Source: Limisoma sp963601185
GTDB lineage: Bacteria; Bacteroidota; Bacteroidia; Bacteroidales; Muribaculaceae
Reading direction: 5' to 3'
Assembly (NCBI GenBank): GCA_963601185.1
Contig: CAVCEE010000003.1
Location: 1 to 64,000 of the forward strand
DNA length: 64,000 bases
In this document: piece by piece, positions 1-7,574 of the stretch
Layout: every line of letters begins with the position of its first letter
Numbering within the stretch: the first letter of the stretch is position 1
Notes under the pieces: generated by a model
What the model saw: only the letters and a program-made list of their open reading frames with translations
Database searches by the model: none
Told to the model about the DNA's origin: nothing
Program-made: the position numbers and the translations under genes

Positions 1-1475
1 TCCACCTTTTCGCGCGTGTCCTCCTGCTCCACATAGGTAGATACGCTGAGGTTGAAATCCTCTGCCTCGATGTCCGCCGTGGTCACTACGTGCGAGAAAT
101 ACGCTATCTCCTGTTTGCTTATATGGGCTTCGTATATCTTCTCGATATGTTCGGGAAGCAGTTTGTTTTTGTTGCCCTCATGTCCAAACTCATTGCTTGC
201 GTCGATAAAGCATACGCGGTTGTCGCTCTTGTTCTTTTTCAGTATCAGCAAACAGGTTGCTATCGACGTGCCGAAGAACAGGTTTTGTGGCAGTTGTATC
301 ACGGTGTCCACATAGTTGTTGCTCACAAGATAGCGGCGAATCTTCTGCTCTGCACCGCCGCGATATAGAATGCCAGGAAACTCTACTATAGCTGCCGTCC
401 CCTGTGCGCTTAGCCACGAAAGCATGTGCATGGTAAATGCGAAATCGGCTTTCGAGCGTGGGGCAAGCACTCCTGCTGGCGCAAAGCGTGGATCGTTGAT
501 GAGCGTAGCGTCGTTGTCGCCATCCCATGGTATGGAGTAAGGCGGATTTGACACGATAGCGTCAAACGGCTCTTCGTTGGTATGCAGAGGGTTGCGCAGC
601 GTGTCGCCAAGTTGGATGTCGAAATGGTCGTAGTTCACGTTGTGCAAGAACATATTCATACGGCAGAGGTTGTAGGTCTTGAGGTTTATCTCCTGTCCGT
701 AGAAACCGTCTTCCACGTTCTTTGCGCCAAGCACAAGGTTGAAATTTAGAAGCAACGAGCCGCTACCGCAAGCCGGGTCGTACACCTTGTTTACCGTCTT
801 GCGCCCGGCTGCGGCAATCTTCGCAAGCAGGTAACTCACCTCGCTCGGAGTGTAGAACTCACCGCCCTTTGTGCCAGAGTTGAGCGCGTACATCTTTATC
901 AGATGCTCGTAGCAGATGCCAAACACGTCAAGTCCGCTCTCTATATAGGTGGTGAAATTAAGGTCGCGCACGCTTTCGAGCAGCAGCGTGAGCAGTTCGT
1001 TGCGCTCCGCTACGGTAGTGCCCAGACCGTTGTCGTTGGTATTGAAGTTGCTGAAAAGCCCCTTAACGTCGTTTTCGCTTGCCTCGCCGATGGCACTCTG
1101 CTCAATGGCTTTGAAATTGTTGGCGAGCGTAGTGTTGAGTTCCGTATTCTTCGAAGCACCGTTTGCCACGTTGATGAAGAGTTGCGATGGAAGAATGAAA
1201 AAGCCCTTGGCGTTGATGATTTGCCTGCGTGCGTTCTCTGCCGTAGCGTCGCTCATGTTGGCATAGTCGGGATTGGGCTCTCCTGCGTCGGCCATAAGTT
1301 GGTTGCAGTAGTCGGTGATGTTCTCCGAGATGAATCGGTAAAACAGTGCGCCGAGCGTGTAGTCCATAAACTGCACCGGCGACACCTTTCCGCCGTGCAC
1401 AAGGTTGGTGGCCATACGCCATATCAGCGAGCCGAGTTCCCCTTTCAGTTCTTCTGTATTTTTTGCTATTCCCAT
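1..1475 (-). CDS. hsdM: Type I restriction-modification DNA methyltransferase subunit HsdM (partial)
   Basis: Adenine-N6 methyltransferase subunit of a type I restriction-modification complex; with HsdS it methylates a bipartite target, and with HsdR the complex cuts unmethylated DNA. The reading frame is open from an ATG at 1475 to the left edge (about 491 codons), so the C-terminus is missing. SAM-binding motif I (DPACGSGS) lies near residue 235 and the catalytic motif IV (NPPY) near residue 307. The N-terminal part (GSLIWRMATNLVHG onward) fits the helical HsdM N-terminal domain. hsdS and hsdR would be expected beyond the left edge and cannot be seen. A -7 element (TAACTTTG) sits about 30 bp upstream of the start. 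Family assignment is very secure; target specificity cannot be inferred. Confidence 0.95.
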   Translation of the reverse strand, partial: MGIAKNTEELKGELGSLIWRMATNLVHGGKVSPVQFMDYTLGALFYRFISENITDYCNQLMADAGEPNPDYANMSDATAENARRQIINAKGFFILPSQLFINVANGASKNTELNTTLANNFKAIEQSAIGEASENDVKGLFSNFNTNDNGLGTTVAERNELLTLLLESVRDLNFTTYIESGLDVFGICYEHLIKMYALNSGTKGGEFYTPSEVSYLLAKIAAAGRKTVNKVYDPACGSGSLLLNFNLVLGAKNVEDGFYGQEINLKTYNLCRMNMFLHNVNYDHFDIQLGDTLRNPLHTNEEPFDAIVSNPPYSIPWDGDNDATLINDPRFAPAGVLAPRSKADFAFTMHMLSWLSAQGTAAIVEFPGILYRGGAEQKIRRYLVSNNYVDTVIQLPQNLFFGTSIATCLLILKKNKSDNRVCFIDASNEFGHEGNKNKLLPEHIEKIYEAHISKQEIAYFSHVVTTADIEAEDFNLSVSTYVEQEDTREKV

Positions 1476-1503
1476 TGTAAGATTCCTATGGTTATCTAAA
1501 ATT

Positions 1504-1511
1504 CAAAGTTA
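1504..1511 (-). promoter_or_regulatory. -7 promoter element of hsdM
   Basis: The minus strand reads TAACTTTG, matching the Bacteroidetes -7 consensus TAnnTTTG, 29 bp upstream of the hsdM ATG. No good -33 TTTG is seen at the usual distance, so this is moderate evidence. Confidence 0.5.
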
Positions 1512-1588
1512 CATAAAAAGCCGAAAACCAGAAAGCCGCATCCGCAAAAATTGTCAATAAACTCACACTGTCGGAACTCGGTGTTGGC

Positions 1589-1676
1589 GGCGCCGCTTAC
1601 AGGGCGCATTTCTCTATGCCCTTTGCCCCGGGCTGAAGCCCGGGGTTATCGATACGGCGCTCCCACGGAGCGCACC
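1589..1676 (+). repeat. Dispersed compound palindrome, copy R1 (type A end)
   Basis: An 88-bp element made of three hairpin-like modules: a GGCGCCGC...GGCGC end, a central palindrome CCCCGGGCTGAAGCCCGGGG, and GCGCTCC-CAC-GGAGCGC. Its reverse complement is almost identical to 13791-13877 (copy R3). The central stems differ between the two copies yet both pair perfectly. No coding potential; resembles REP/BIME-type elements in organisation. Confidence 0.8.
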
Positions 1677-1889
1677 CTGCGGCAGACAGCACTCTCTGCT
1701 GCCGCCAGCATCAGCCGAAGCCAGCGTACCCTGCGGCAGACAGCACTCTCTGCTCCCACGGAGCGCACCCTGCGGCAGATCGCACTCTCTGCTGCCACCA
1801 GCACTCTCTACTGCCACCAGCGCACCCTGCGGCAGATAGCACTCTCTGCTCCCACGGAGCGCACCCTGCGGCAGATCGCACTCTCTGCT
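1672..1889 (+). repeat. Tandem array of a 29-bp unit (five copies)
   Basis: Five near-identical 29-bp units beginning G(C/T)ACCCTGCGGCAGA and ending CACTCTCTGCT start at 1672, 1726, 1765, 1822 and 1861. Spacing alternates 54, 39, 57, 39 bp, so units 2-3 and 4-5 form a higher-order period of 96 bp. Between units are short CCCACGGAGC or GCCACCAGCACTCTCTACTG linkers. The first unit overlaps the end of palindrome R1. Irregular spacing and no cas genes argue against CRISPR. The whole 1890-1990 stretch that follows is degenerate material of the same composition; no gene is seen in 1476-2204. Confidence 0.8.
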
Positions 1890-1990
1890 GCCACCAGCAC
1901 TCTCTACTGCCACCAGTACCAGCCGAAGCCAGCGAGGGGCGAGCGCGCCGTCTGAGAATTTGCATGGGAGTGCCTTGCGGCGAGGGGCGA

Positions 1991-2074
1991 GCGCGCCGTA
2001 GGTGCGCCGTATTGCTAACCCCAGGCTTCAGCCTGGGGCTGGCTGACACTAAGCGATGCACCCCGTCGGGGTGC
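1991..2074 (+). repeat. Dispersed compound palindrome, copy R2 (type B end)
   Basis: An 84-bp element: GCGCCGTAGGTGCGCCGT, then TTGCTAA, then the palindrome CCCCAGGCTTCAGCCTGGGG, then a 19-bp spacer and the end hairpin GCACCCCGTCGGGGTGC. The reverse complement matches 13912-13994 (R4), and its first half matches 21052-21101 (R5). It lies between hsdM and the glgB terminator. Confidence 0.8.
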
Positions 2075-2123
2075 CGCCCACACCATCAGAACACCATCAT
2101 TTAGAGCCCAGCGGAGGGGGTAT

Positions 2124-2172
2124 AAAAAAAACAACCGCGACGTTTTAGTGAGAGAGAGAATCGTCGCGGTTG
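2124..2172 (-). terminator. Rho-independent terminator of glgB
   Basis: An 11-bp perfect inverted repeat (CAACCGCGACG at 2132-2142 with CGTCGCGGTTG at 2162-2172, 19-nt loop) is followed on the minus strand by a run of U from the A-tract at 2124-2131. It lies 32 bp past the glgB stop codon. Confidence 0.85.
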
Positions 2173-2204
2173 ATGAATTAATAGGGCTTATTAATTGTCT
2201 TTTT

Positions 2205-4214
2205 TTATTTCCTGTAGCGCAGCACTTGCACCGTGCGTGCCGGTAGGTAGAGTTTGAGCCAGCCTATGCCGTGGGGGGCATAGAGCGGGTCGTGGGCTGT
2301 GAGATGCTCCACGCTGTTGTCGATGTTGCCGAAGCCTCCGTAGTCGCTCTGGTCGGAGTTGAGCACATGGACATAGCTGCCCTCCGGTGCAAGGATGCCG
2401 TAGTCGGCAAACGACTGCGAAGGGTTGAAGTTGAACACAAACACGAGGTCGCCGCGCTTGAATGCCAGCACCTGGTCGTCGTCCTTGTCCCACAGTTTTT
2501 CCACCGGAGTGGCTTGGAAGTTGCGCTTCGAGCGAATCAGGTGGATGATGTCCTCGTCAAACTTGCCGAGGTATTTGTATTTCAAATCCTCGCGGTCTAC
2601 GAGATCCCATTGGCGGCGCGCATACTTGTACGACCAGCCGTTGCCCTCGCGTGGGAAGTCGATCCATTCCGGGTGTCCGAACTCGTTGCCCATAAAGTTG
2701 AGGTAGCCGCCGTTGATGGTGGCGAGCGTAACGAGGCGGATCATCTTGTGGAGGGCGATGCCGCGCTCCACCGTCATATTGTGGTCGTCGACCATCATGT
2801 GCCAGTACATCTCGGAGTCGATGAGGCGGAAAATTATCGTCTTGTCGCCCACAAGAGCCTGGTCGTGGCTCTCGGCGTAGTTGATGGTCTTCTCGTCGGC
2901 GCGGCGGTTGGTCAGTTCCCAGAAAATCGCCGTAGGCTTCCAGTCCTCGTCCTTCTTCTCCTTGATGGTCTTGATCCAGAAGTCAGGGATGCCCATAGCC
3001 ATACGGTAGTCAAAGCCGATGCCGCCGTCGCTCACCTTGTTGGCGAGCCCCGGCATGCCGCTCATCTCCTCAGCGATAGTGATGGCGTGAGGGTTAACCT
3101 TGTGGATGAGTTTGTTGGCAAGCGTGAGATAGGTGATGGCGTTGGTGTCTTGACCGCCGTTGTAGTAGTCATCGTACGACGAGAACGCCTGTCCGAGACC
3201 GTGGTTATAGTAGAGCATCGAGGTAACGCCGTCGAAGCGGAATCCGTCGAATTTGTATTCCTCGAGCCAGAATTTGCAGTTAGACAGAAGGAAGTGCAAC
3301 ACCTCGTTCTTGCCGTAGTCGAAGCAGAGCGAGTCCCACGCCGGATGCTCGCGGCGCGAGTCGCCGTAGAAGTAGAGGTCGTAACTGCCGTCAAACCGTC
3401 CGAGTCCCTCTGTCTCGTTTTTCACCGCGTGGGAGTGCACGATGTCCATAATCACGGCAATGCCGCGGCTGTGGGCATCGTCGATGAGGCGTTTCAGCTC
3501 GTCGGGCGTGCCGAAACGGCTCGATGCCGCATAGAAACTCGACACGTGGTAGCCGAACGACCCATAGTAGGGGTGCTCCTGGATTGCCATTATCTGGATG
3601 GCGTTGTAGCCGTCCTTCTCGATGCGCGGCAACACCTGGGTGCGGAACTCCTCGTAAGTGCCCACGCCCTCCTTGTTCTCCGCCATGCCGATATGGCATT
3701 CGTAGATGAGCAGAGGGTTGGTTTGCGGCTTGAAGTCAGTCACCTTAAACTTGTAAGGCCGTGCCGGTTGCCACACCTGCGCAGAGAAAATCTTCGTGCC
3801 TTCGTCCTGCACCGTGCGGGTGGAGTAGGCAGGGATGCGCTCTCCGCAGCCGCCGTTCCAGTGCATTTTCAGTTTGTAGAGGTCGCCGTGCTTCATTGCA
3901 TCCTTCGGCAGTGCGATTTCCCACACTCCGCCATCGATGCGTTTCAGGGCGTAGCCCTCAGATTCTTTCCAATCATTGAATGTGCCGATGAGGTAGATTG
4001 CCGTGGCATTGGGAGCCCATTCGCGGAATGTCCAGCCGGAACGTGTCTTGTGAAGTCCGAAATATTGGTGGGCGTTGGCAAAGTCGACAAGCGACAAGTC
4101 CTTGCCTGTCAGTTCCTTTTCTTTGCGCACAGCGTCTTCGTGCCGACCGTTGATTGCGTCGGCGTATGGTTCAAGCCACTCGTCGTGGCGTATGAGAGCT
4201 AAGGTCTTTTTCAT
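2205..4214 (-). CDS. glgB: 1,4-alpha-glucan branching enzyme (GH13_8 type)
   Basis: 669-residue cytoplasmic branching enzyme that cuts alpha-1,4 glucan chains and re-attaches them by alpha-1,6 links during glycogen synthesis. An N-terminal CBM48-like domain (about residues 55-160) precedes a GH13 barrel. Catalytic residues are visible: nucleophile Asp in DGFRFDGVTSM (about 328), acid/base Glu in AEEMSG (about 381) and the third Asp in ESHDQ (about 447). Length and sequence (DGFRFDGVTSMLYYNHG) resemble the eukaryotic/GH13_8 branch rather than the E. coli-like GlgB with its longer N-terminus; this branch is known in Bacteroidetes. No other glycogen gene is adjacent. The gene ends in a strong terminator; a possible -7 element lies about 100 bp upstream and a candidate sRNA with its own terminator lies further upstream. 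Confidence 0.95.
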   Translation of the reverse strand: MKKTLALIRHDEWLEPYADAINGRHEDAVRKEKELTGKDLSLVDFANAHQYFGLHKTRSGWTFREWAPNATAIYLIGTFNDWKESEGYALKRIDGGVWEIALPKDAMKHGDLYKLKMHWNGGCGERIPAYSTRTVQDEGTKIFSAQVWQPARPYKFKVTDFKPQTNPLLIYECHIGMAENKEGVGTYEEFRTQVLPRIEKDGYNAIQIMAIQEHPYYGSFGYHVSSFYAASSRFGTPDELKRLIDDAHSRGIAVIMDIVHSHAVKNETEGLGRFDGSYDLYFYGDSRREHPAWDSLCFDYGKNEVLHFLLSNCKFWLEEYKFDGFRFDGVTSMLYYNHGLGQAFSSYDDYYNGGQDTNAITYLTLANKLIHKVNPHAITIAEEMSGMPGLANKVSDGGIGFDYRMAMGIPDFWIKTIKEKKDEDWKPTAIFWELTNRRADEKTINYAESHDQALVGDKTIIFRLIDSEMYWHMMVDDHNMTVERGIALHKMIRLVTLATINGGYLNFMGNEFGHPEWIDFPREGNGWSYKYARRQWDLVDREDLKYKYLGKFDEDIIHLIRSKRNFQATPVEKLWDKDDDQVLAFKRGDLVFVFNFNPSQSFADYGILAPEGSYVHVLNSDQSDYGGFGNIDNSVEHLTAHDPLYAPHGIGWLKLYLPARTVQVLRYRK

Positions 4215-4311
4215 CGGTAATTGTAAGTTTTTTATGATCAGAAAATTTTAATAGTTCTTGTTTTATTAAACATAGGAGACAGTCGGCATGGCTCGGCACG
4301 CCTTCTTGTTA

Positions 4312-4319
4312 CAAAAGTA
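4312..4319 (-). promoter_or_regulatory. Possible -7 promoter element of glgB
   Basis: The minus strand reads TACTTTTG, matching TAnnTTTG, 98 bp upstream of the glgB ATG. A matching -33 box is not evident. It lies downstream of the hairpin at 4382-4409, so it would give glgB a transcript independent of that terminator. Confidence 0.4.
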
Positions 4320-4374
4320 TATAAAAATTATGGATTAATATGCCGGAGCGTAAATTTTTCAGCGTAAAAACGGC

Positions 4375-4512
4375 ACAAAAAAAGCCCGGCAACAGGACAC
4401 GCCGGGCTTCAAAATACAAAACGATAGTGCCTTAAGATGCTATTATCGCTAACCATCATCTTCCGCGTTCTATCAAAACGATCACCTTATTCACCTTGCT
4501 TAATTACCATTT
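4375..4512 (-). ncRNA. Candidate structured small RNA between dapL and glgB
   Basis: A possible transcript unit on the minus strand: a -7 match TATGTTTG (4519-4526), about 135 nt without a convincing ORF, then a strong intrinsic terminator. The body can fold: GATAG (4470-4474) pairs with CTATC (4423-4427), and inside it AAGATG (4457-4462) pairs with CATCTT (4434-4439), leaving an asymmetric internal loop. A 9-nt direct repeat (CAAAACGAT on the plus strand) flanks the outer stem. It could be a free sRNA or an attenuating leader of glgB. I could not assign it to a named RNA family. Very short reading frames inside it are not convincing. Confidence 0.4.
4377..4409 (-). terminator. Intrinsic terminator of the candidate small RNA
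   Basis: A perfect 9-bp stem, AAGCCCGGC (4382-4390) with GCCGGGCTT (4401-4409) and a 10-nt loop, is followed on the minus strand by seven U. It lies 246 bp past the dapL stop and 168 bp upstream of glgB, so it ends either the sRNA or read-through from dapL. Confidence 0.85.
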
Positions 4513-4518
4513 ACAAGA

Positions 4519-4526
4519 CAAACATA
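4519..4526 (-). promoter_or_regulatory. -7 element for the candidate small RNA
   Basis: The minus strand reads TATGTTTG, a TAnnTTTG match. No TTTG is present at the standard 19-20 bp distance upstream, so support is partial. Confidence 0.35.
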
Positions 4527-4586
4527 TATCGCCCTGATTTTGTTCTCGCCAAGCGGCGAAATTTATATAATTTAACACGGAAGACT

Positions 4587-4647
4587 GTCTGCTGAAGTTG
4601 TTAGTGATGGTGGTGCCCACTACGGGGTGCTGCCAGCACTAGCAGAC
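4587..4647. repeat. Inverted repeat with a degenerate fragment of the compound palindrome family
   Basis: GTCTGCT (4587-4593) and AGCAGAC (4641-4647) form a 7-bp inverted repeat just past dapL. Inside it, 4623-4639 (CGGGGTGCTGCCAGCAC) is the exact reverse complement of 13903-13919 next to repeat R4, so this looks like a decayed partial copy of that repeat. No U-tract follows, so it is not an obvious terminator. Confidence 0.5.
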
Positions 4648-4655
4648 GGCGGCAC

Positions 4656-5879
4656 TTACAGCGATTTGCTGATGCGTTCCATCGCTTCCGTGCAGTCTTC
4701 GTGCGTGCCGAAGGCGGTGAGGCGCAGATAGCCCTCGCCCGACGGCCCGAAGCCGCTGCCCGGAGTGCTCACGATGTTGACGTTGCGGAGCAGATGGTCG
4801 AAAAATTCCCAAGAGGTCATACCGTTGGGTGTGCGCACCCAGAGATACGGCGAGTTGACGCCGCCGTAGACCGTGAGTCCGGCCTTGGTGAGACCCTTGC
4901 GCATAGTTTTTGCGTTGTTGAGATAGTAGGCAATCGTTTCGCGCACCTGACTCTTGCCCTCCGGCGTGTAGATGGCCTCTGCGCCGCGTTGCGTCACGTA
5001 GGACGTGCCGTTGAACTTGGTGCATTGGCGGCGGTTCCAGAGTTGGTTGAGTTGCACGGTCTTGCCTGTAGAGGTCTTGACGGTCAGCAGGTCGGGAATC
5101 ACCGTGTAGCCGCATCTCACGCCAGTGAAGCCTGCCGTCTTCGAGAAACTGCGGAACTCGATGGCGCAGTGCTTCGCCCCCTTAATCTCGTAGATGGAGT
5201 GGGGCACGTCGTCCTCGGTGATGAATGCCTCATAGGCTGCGTCGAAGAGGATGAGTGCGTCGTTGGCAAGCGCATAGTCAACCCACTTCTTCAACTGGTA
5301 GTGGGTGAGCGTGGTGCCTGTCGGGTTGTTGGGGAAACAGAGGTAGATCACATCAACGTGCTTGCGCGGAATCTCTGGCACAAAACCGTTGTCAGCATTG
5401 CACGGAAAATAAGTGATGTCGCTCCATAGCCCTTGGCTGTCGACCACTCCGGCACGCCCTGCCATAGCGTTGCTGTCGACATACACCGGATAGATGGGGT
5501 CGGTCATGCCGATTACGTTCGCGCCGAGGATATCAACAATGTTGCCGCAGTCGCTCTTCGCTCCATCGCTCACAAACACCTCGTTGGCGTGCAGACAGAT
5601 GCCCCGTGAGGCATAGTCCTCGCGGATGATGGCTTCGCGCAGGAAGGCGTAGCCCTGCTCAGGACCGTAGCCGCGGAAAGTGCTCGCGTCGGCAAGTTCG
5701 TCGACGGCGCGGTGCATGGCTTCAATCGAAGCCTTGGGCAACGGACGGGTCACGTCGCCGATGCCCAGACGGATGAGTCGGGCATCGGGATTCGACTCTT
5801 TGTAGTTCTTCACCTTTTCGGCGATGTCGGCAAACAGGTAGTTGCCTGGCAAGCGGAGGAAATTCTCGTTTATCTGCAT
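4656..5879 (-). CDS. dapL: LL-diaminopimelate aminotransferase
   Basis: 407-residue PLP enzyme that converts tetrahydrodipicolinate directly to LL-2,6-diaminopimelate using glutamate, bypassing the succinylase or acetylase steps of lysine and peptidoglycan synthesis. A class I/II aminotransferase fold is clear: the PLP lysine sits in SFSKTAGFTG (about residue 245), and FPNNPTGT and RCGYTVIP motifs are present. The start MQINENFLRLPGNYLF matches the family N-terminus. It is the last gene of gltB-gltD-asnB-dapL, 6 bp after asnB; supplying an aminotransferase that uses glutamate beside glutamate synthase makes metabolic sense. dapA, lysA and lysC are elsewhere in the window (53541-56945). Confidence 0.96.
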   Translation of the reverse strand: MQINENFLRLPGNYLFADIAEKVKNYKESNPDARLIRLGIGDVTRPLPKASIEAMHRAVDELADASTFRGYGPEQGYAFLREAIIREDYASRGICLHANEVFVSDGAKSDCGNIVDILGANVIGMTDPIYPVYVDSNAMAGRAGVVDSQGLWSDITYFPCNADNGFVPEIPRKHVDVIYLCFPNNPTGTTLTHYQLKKWVDYALANDALILFDAAYEAFITEDDVPHSIYEIKGAKHCAIEFRSFSKTAGFTGVRCGYTVIPDLLTVKTSTGKTVQLNQLWNRRQCTKFNGTSYVTQRGAEAIYTPEGKSQVRETIAYYLNNAKTMRKGLTKAGLTVYGGVNSPYLWVRTPNGMTSWEFFDHLLRNVNIVSTPGSGFGPSGEGYLRLTAFGTHEDCTEAMERISKSL

Positions 5880-5885
5880 TGGTTG

Positions 5886-7556
5886 TTATTTCTTGTAAGC
5901 GTCTTCGTGTACTCCTGCTACCGCGCGGCCGCTCGGGTCGTTCACGTTCTTGAACGATGCGTCCCACGCCAGAGCCTCTGCCGTTGAGCACGCCACGCTT
6001 GGCACGCTCGGCACGCTCTTGGCGGCACTCTCCGAGGGGAAATACTCCTCGAAAATCGACCGGTAGTAGTATTCTTCCTTGTTTTGCGGCGGATTGATAG
6101 GGAAGCGTTCAGCAGCGTGCGCCATCTGCTCGTCGCTCACGGCGGCTGCGGTGACCTCCTTCAAGGTGTCGATCCAACTGTAGCCCACACCGTCGGAGAA
6201 CTGCTCCTTCTGTCGCCATGCCACGCTTTCCGGCAGCATGTCGGCAAAGGCTTCGCGCACGATGCGCTTCTCGATGGTCTTGCCCGGGCACATCTTCGCT
6301 TCTGGGTTGAGGCGCATTGCCACGTCGAGAAAATCCTTGTCGAGGAACGGCACACGACCTTCAACACCCCATGCCGACAGCGATTTGTTGGCACGCAGAC
6401 AGTCGTAGAGATACAGTTTCGAGAGTTTTCTCACTGTTTCCTCGTGGAACGCTTTTGCATCGGGGGCTTTGTGGAAATAGAGGTAGCCGCCAAACACCTC
6501 GTCTGCGCCTTCGCCGCTGAGCACCATCTTGATGCCCATACTCTTAATCACGCGCGCCAAGAGATACATCGGTGTGGATGCACGGACGGTTGTAACGTCG
6601 TAGGTCTCAATGAAATAAATCACGTCGCGGACGGCATCAAGTCCCTCTTGGATGGTGTAGTTGATTTCGTGGTGCACGGTGCCGATGTGGTCTGCCACCT
6701 CGCGCGCCTTAGCCAAGTCGGGTGCGCCCTTCAAGCCTACGGCAAACGAGTGGAGTTGCGGCCACCACGCCTCTTTGGTGCTGTCGGTCTCGATGCGGCG
6801 CGCAGCAAACTTCTTGGCAACGGCGGAAATCACCGAACTGTCGAGTCCGCCAGAGAGAAGCACGCCGTAAGGCACGTCGCTCATCAACTGCCGCTTCACA
6901 GCATCCTCAAGCGCATCGTGGAGTTGCTTCACATCGGCAGGGTTGTCCTTCACTGCGTCGTAGTTCATCCAGTCGCGCTTGTACCAACGCACCATCTTGC
7001 CCTCGCTGCCGCGGTAGTAGTGTCCGGGCAGAAACGGCTCATAACTTTCGCAGAAGCCCTCCAGAGCCTTCAACTCGCTTGCGCAGTACACCTTGCCGTC
7101 GCTGTCGTGACCGATGTAGAGGGGAATCACGCCTATCGGGTCGCGAGCGATGATGAAGTCGTCTGCCTCTTCGTCGTAGAGAGCGAAAGCGAAAATGCCG
7201 TTCAACTCTTCGAGGAAGTCAACGCCTTTCTCGCGGTAGAGGGCGAGGATTACCTCGCAGTCTGAACCGGTGGCAAACTCATATTTGCCTTCGTAACGCT
7301 GACGGATTTCGCGGTGGTTATAGATTTCGCCGTTGACGGCGAGAATTTGCTTGCGGTCGGGTGAAAACAATGGCTGGCCGCCGCTTTCTGGGTCGACAAT
7401 CGACAGGCGTTCGTGGGCAAGAATCGCTGTCTTGCCGCAGTAGATGCCGCTCCAGTCGGGTCCGCGGTGGCGTATCTTTTTCGACATTGCAAGAGCCTTG
7501 CTTCGCAGTTGCTTTGCATCGTCGCTGATGTTGAATATCGCTGCTATTCCACACAT
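5886..7556 (-). CDS. asnB: Asparagine synthase (glutamine-hydrolysing)
   Basis: 556-residue AsnB: an N-terminal Ntn glutaminase domain with the catalytic Cys2 (MCGIAAIF) that frees ammonia from glutamine, and a C-terminal synthetase domain with the PP-loop SGGLDSS (about residue 235) that adenylates aspartate. Length matches the bacterial AsnB family (about 550). The Cys2 requirement fixes the start at 7556. The last 40 or so residues are Ala/Ser/Val-rich (SVPSVPSVACS) and encoded by short direct repeats of GGCACGCT-like sequence near 5985-6025, probably a recently expanded tail. Lies 18 bp after gltD in the nitrogen-assimilation operon. Confidence 0.96.
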   Translation of the reverse strand: MCGIAAIFNISDDAKQLRSKALAMSKKIRHRGPDWSGIYCGKTAILAHERLSIVDPESGGQPLFSPDRKQILAVNGEIYNHREIRQRYEGKYEFATGSDCEVILALYREKGVDFLEELNGIFAFALYDEEADDFIIARDPIGVIPLYIGHDSDGKVYCASELKALEGFCESYEPFLPGHYYRGSEGKMVRWYKRDWMNYDAVKDNPADVKQLHDALEDAVKRQLMSDVPYGVLLSGGLDSSVISAVAKKFAARRIETDSTKEAWWPQLHSFAVGLKGAPDLAKAREVADHIGTVHHEINYTIQEGLDAVRDVIYFIETYDVTTVRASTPMYLLARVIKSMGIKMVLSGEGADEVFGGYLYFHKAPDAKAFHEETVRKLSKLYLYDCLRANKSLSAWGVEGRVPFLDKDFLDVAMRLNPEAKMCPGKTIEKRIVREAFADMLPESVAWRQKEQFSDGVGYSWIDTLKEVTAAAVSDEQMAHAAERFPINPPQNKEEYYYRSIFEEYFPSESAAKSVPSVPSVACSTAEALAWDASFKNVNDPSGRAVAGVHEDAYKK

Positions 7557-7574
7557 AATACTCGTGTTTTGGTT

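Noticed and set aside
1672..1889. CRISPR array
   Set aside because: Units are 29 bp, but spacers are of unequal length (10-28 bp), are themselves repeated, and no cas gene is nearby.
1551..2061. Open frames of 100-134 codons on both strands in the repeat region
   Set aside because: They translate the tandem units (repeated RTLRQTALSA-type peptides) and palindromes, have no family match, and differ only by repeat phase; not real genes.
2271..4202. 643-codon open frame antisense to glgB
   Set aside because: It is a shadow frame of a GC-rich gene; glgB on the other strand has full catalytic motifs and a terminator. Similar long antisense frames in asnB, gltB, hisF and others were dropped for the same reason.
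4555..4640. Terminator directly after dapL
   Set aside because: The inverted repeat at 4587-4647 and the small TCGCC/GGCGA hairpin have no U-tract; the first convincing terminator is at 4377-4409.
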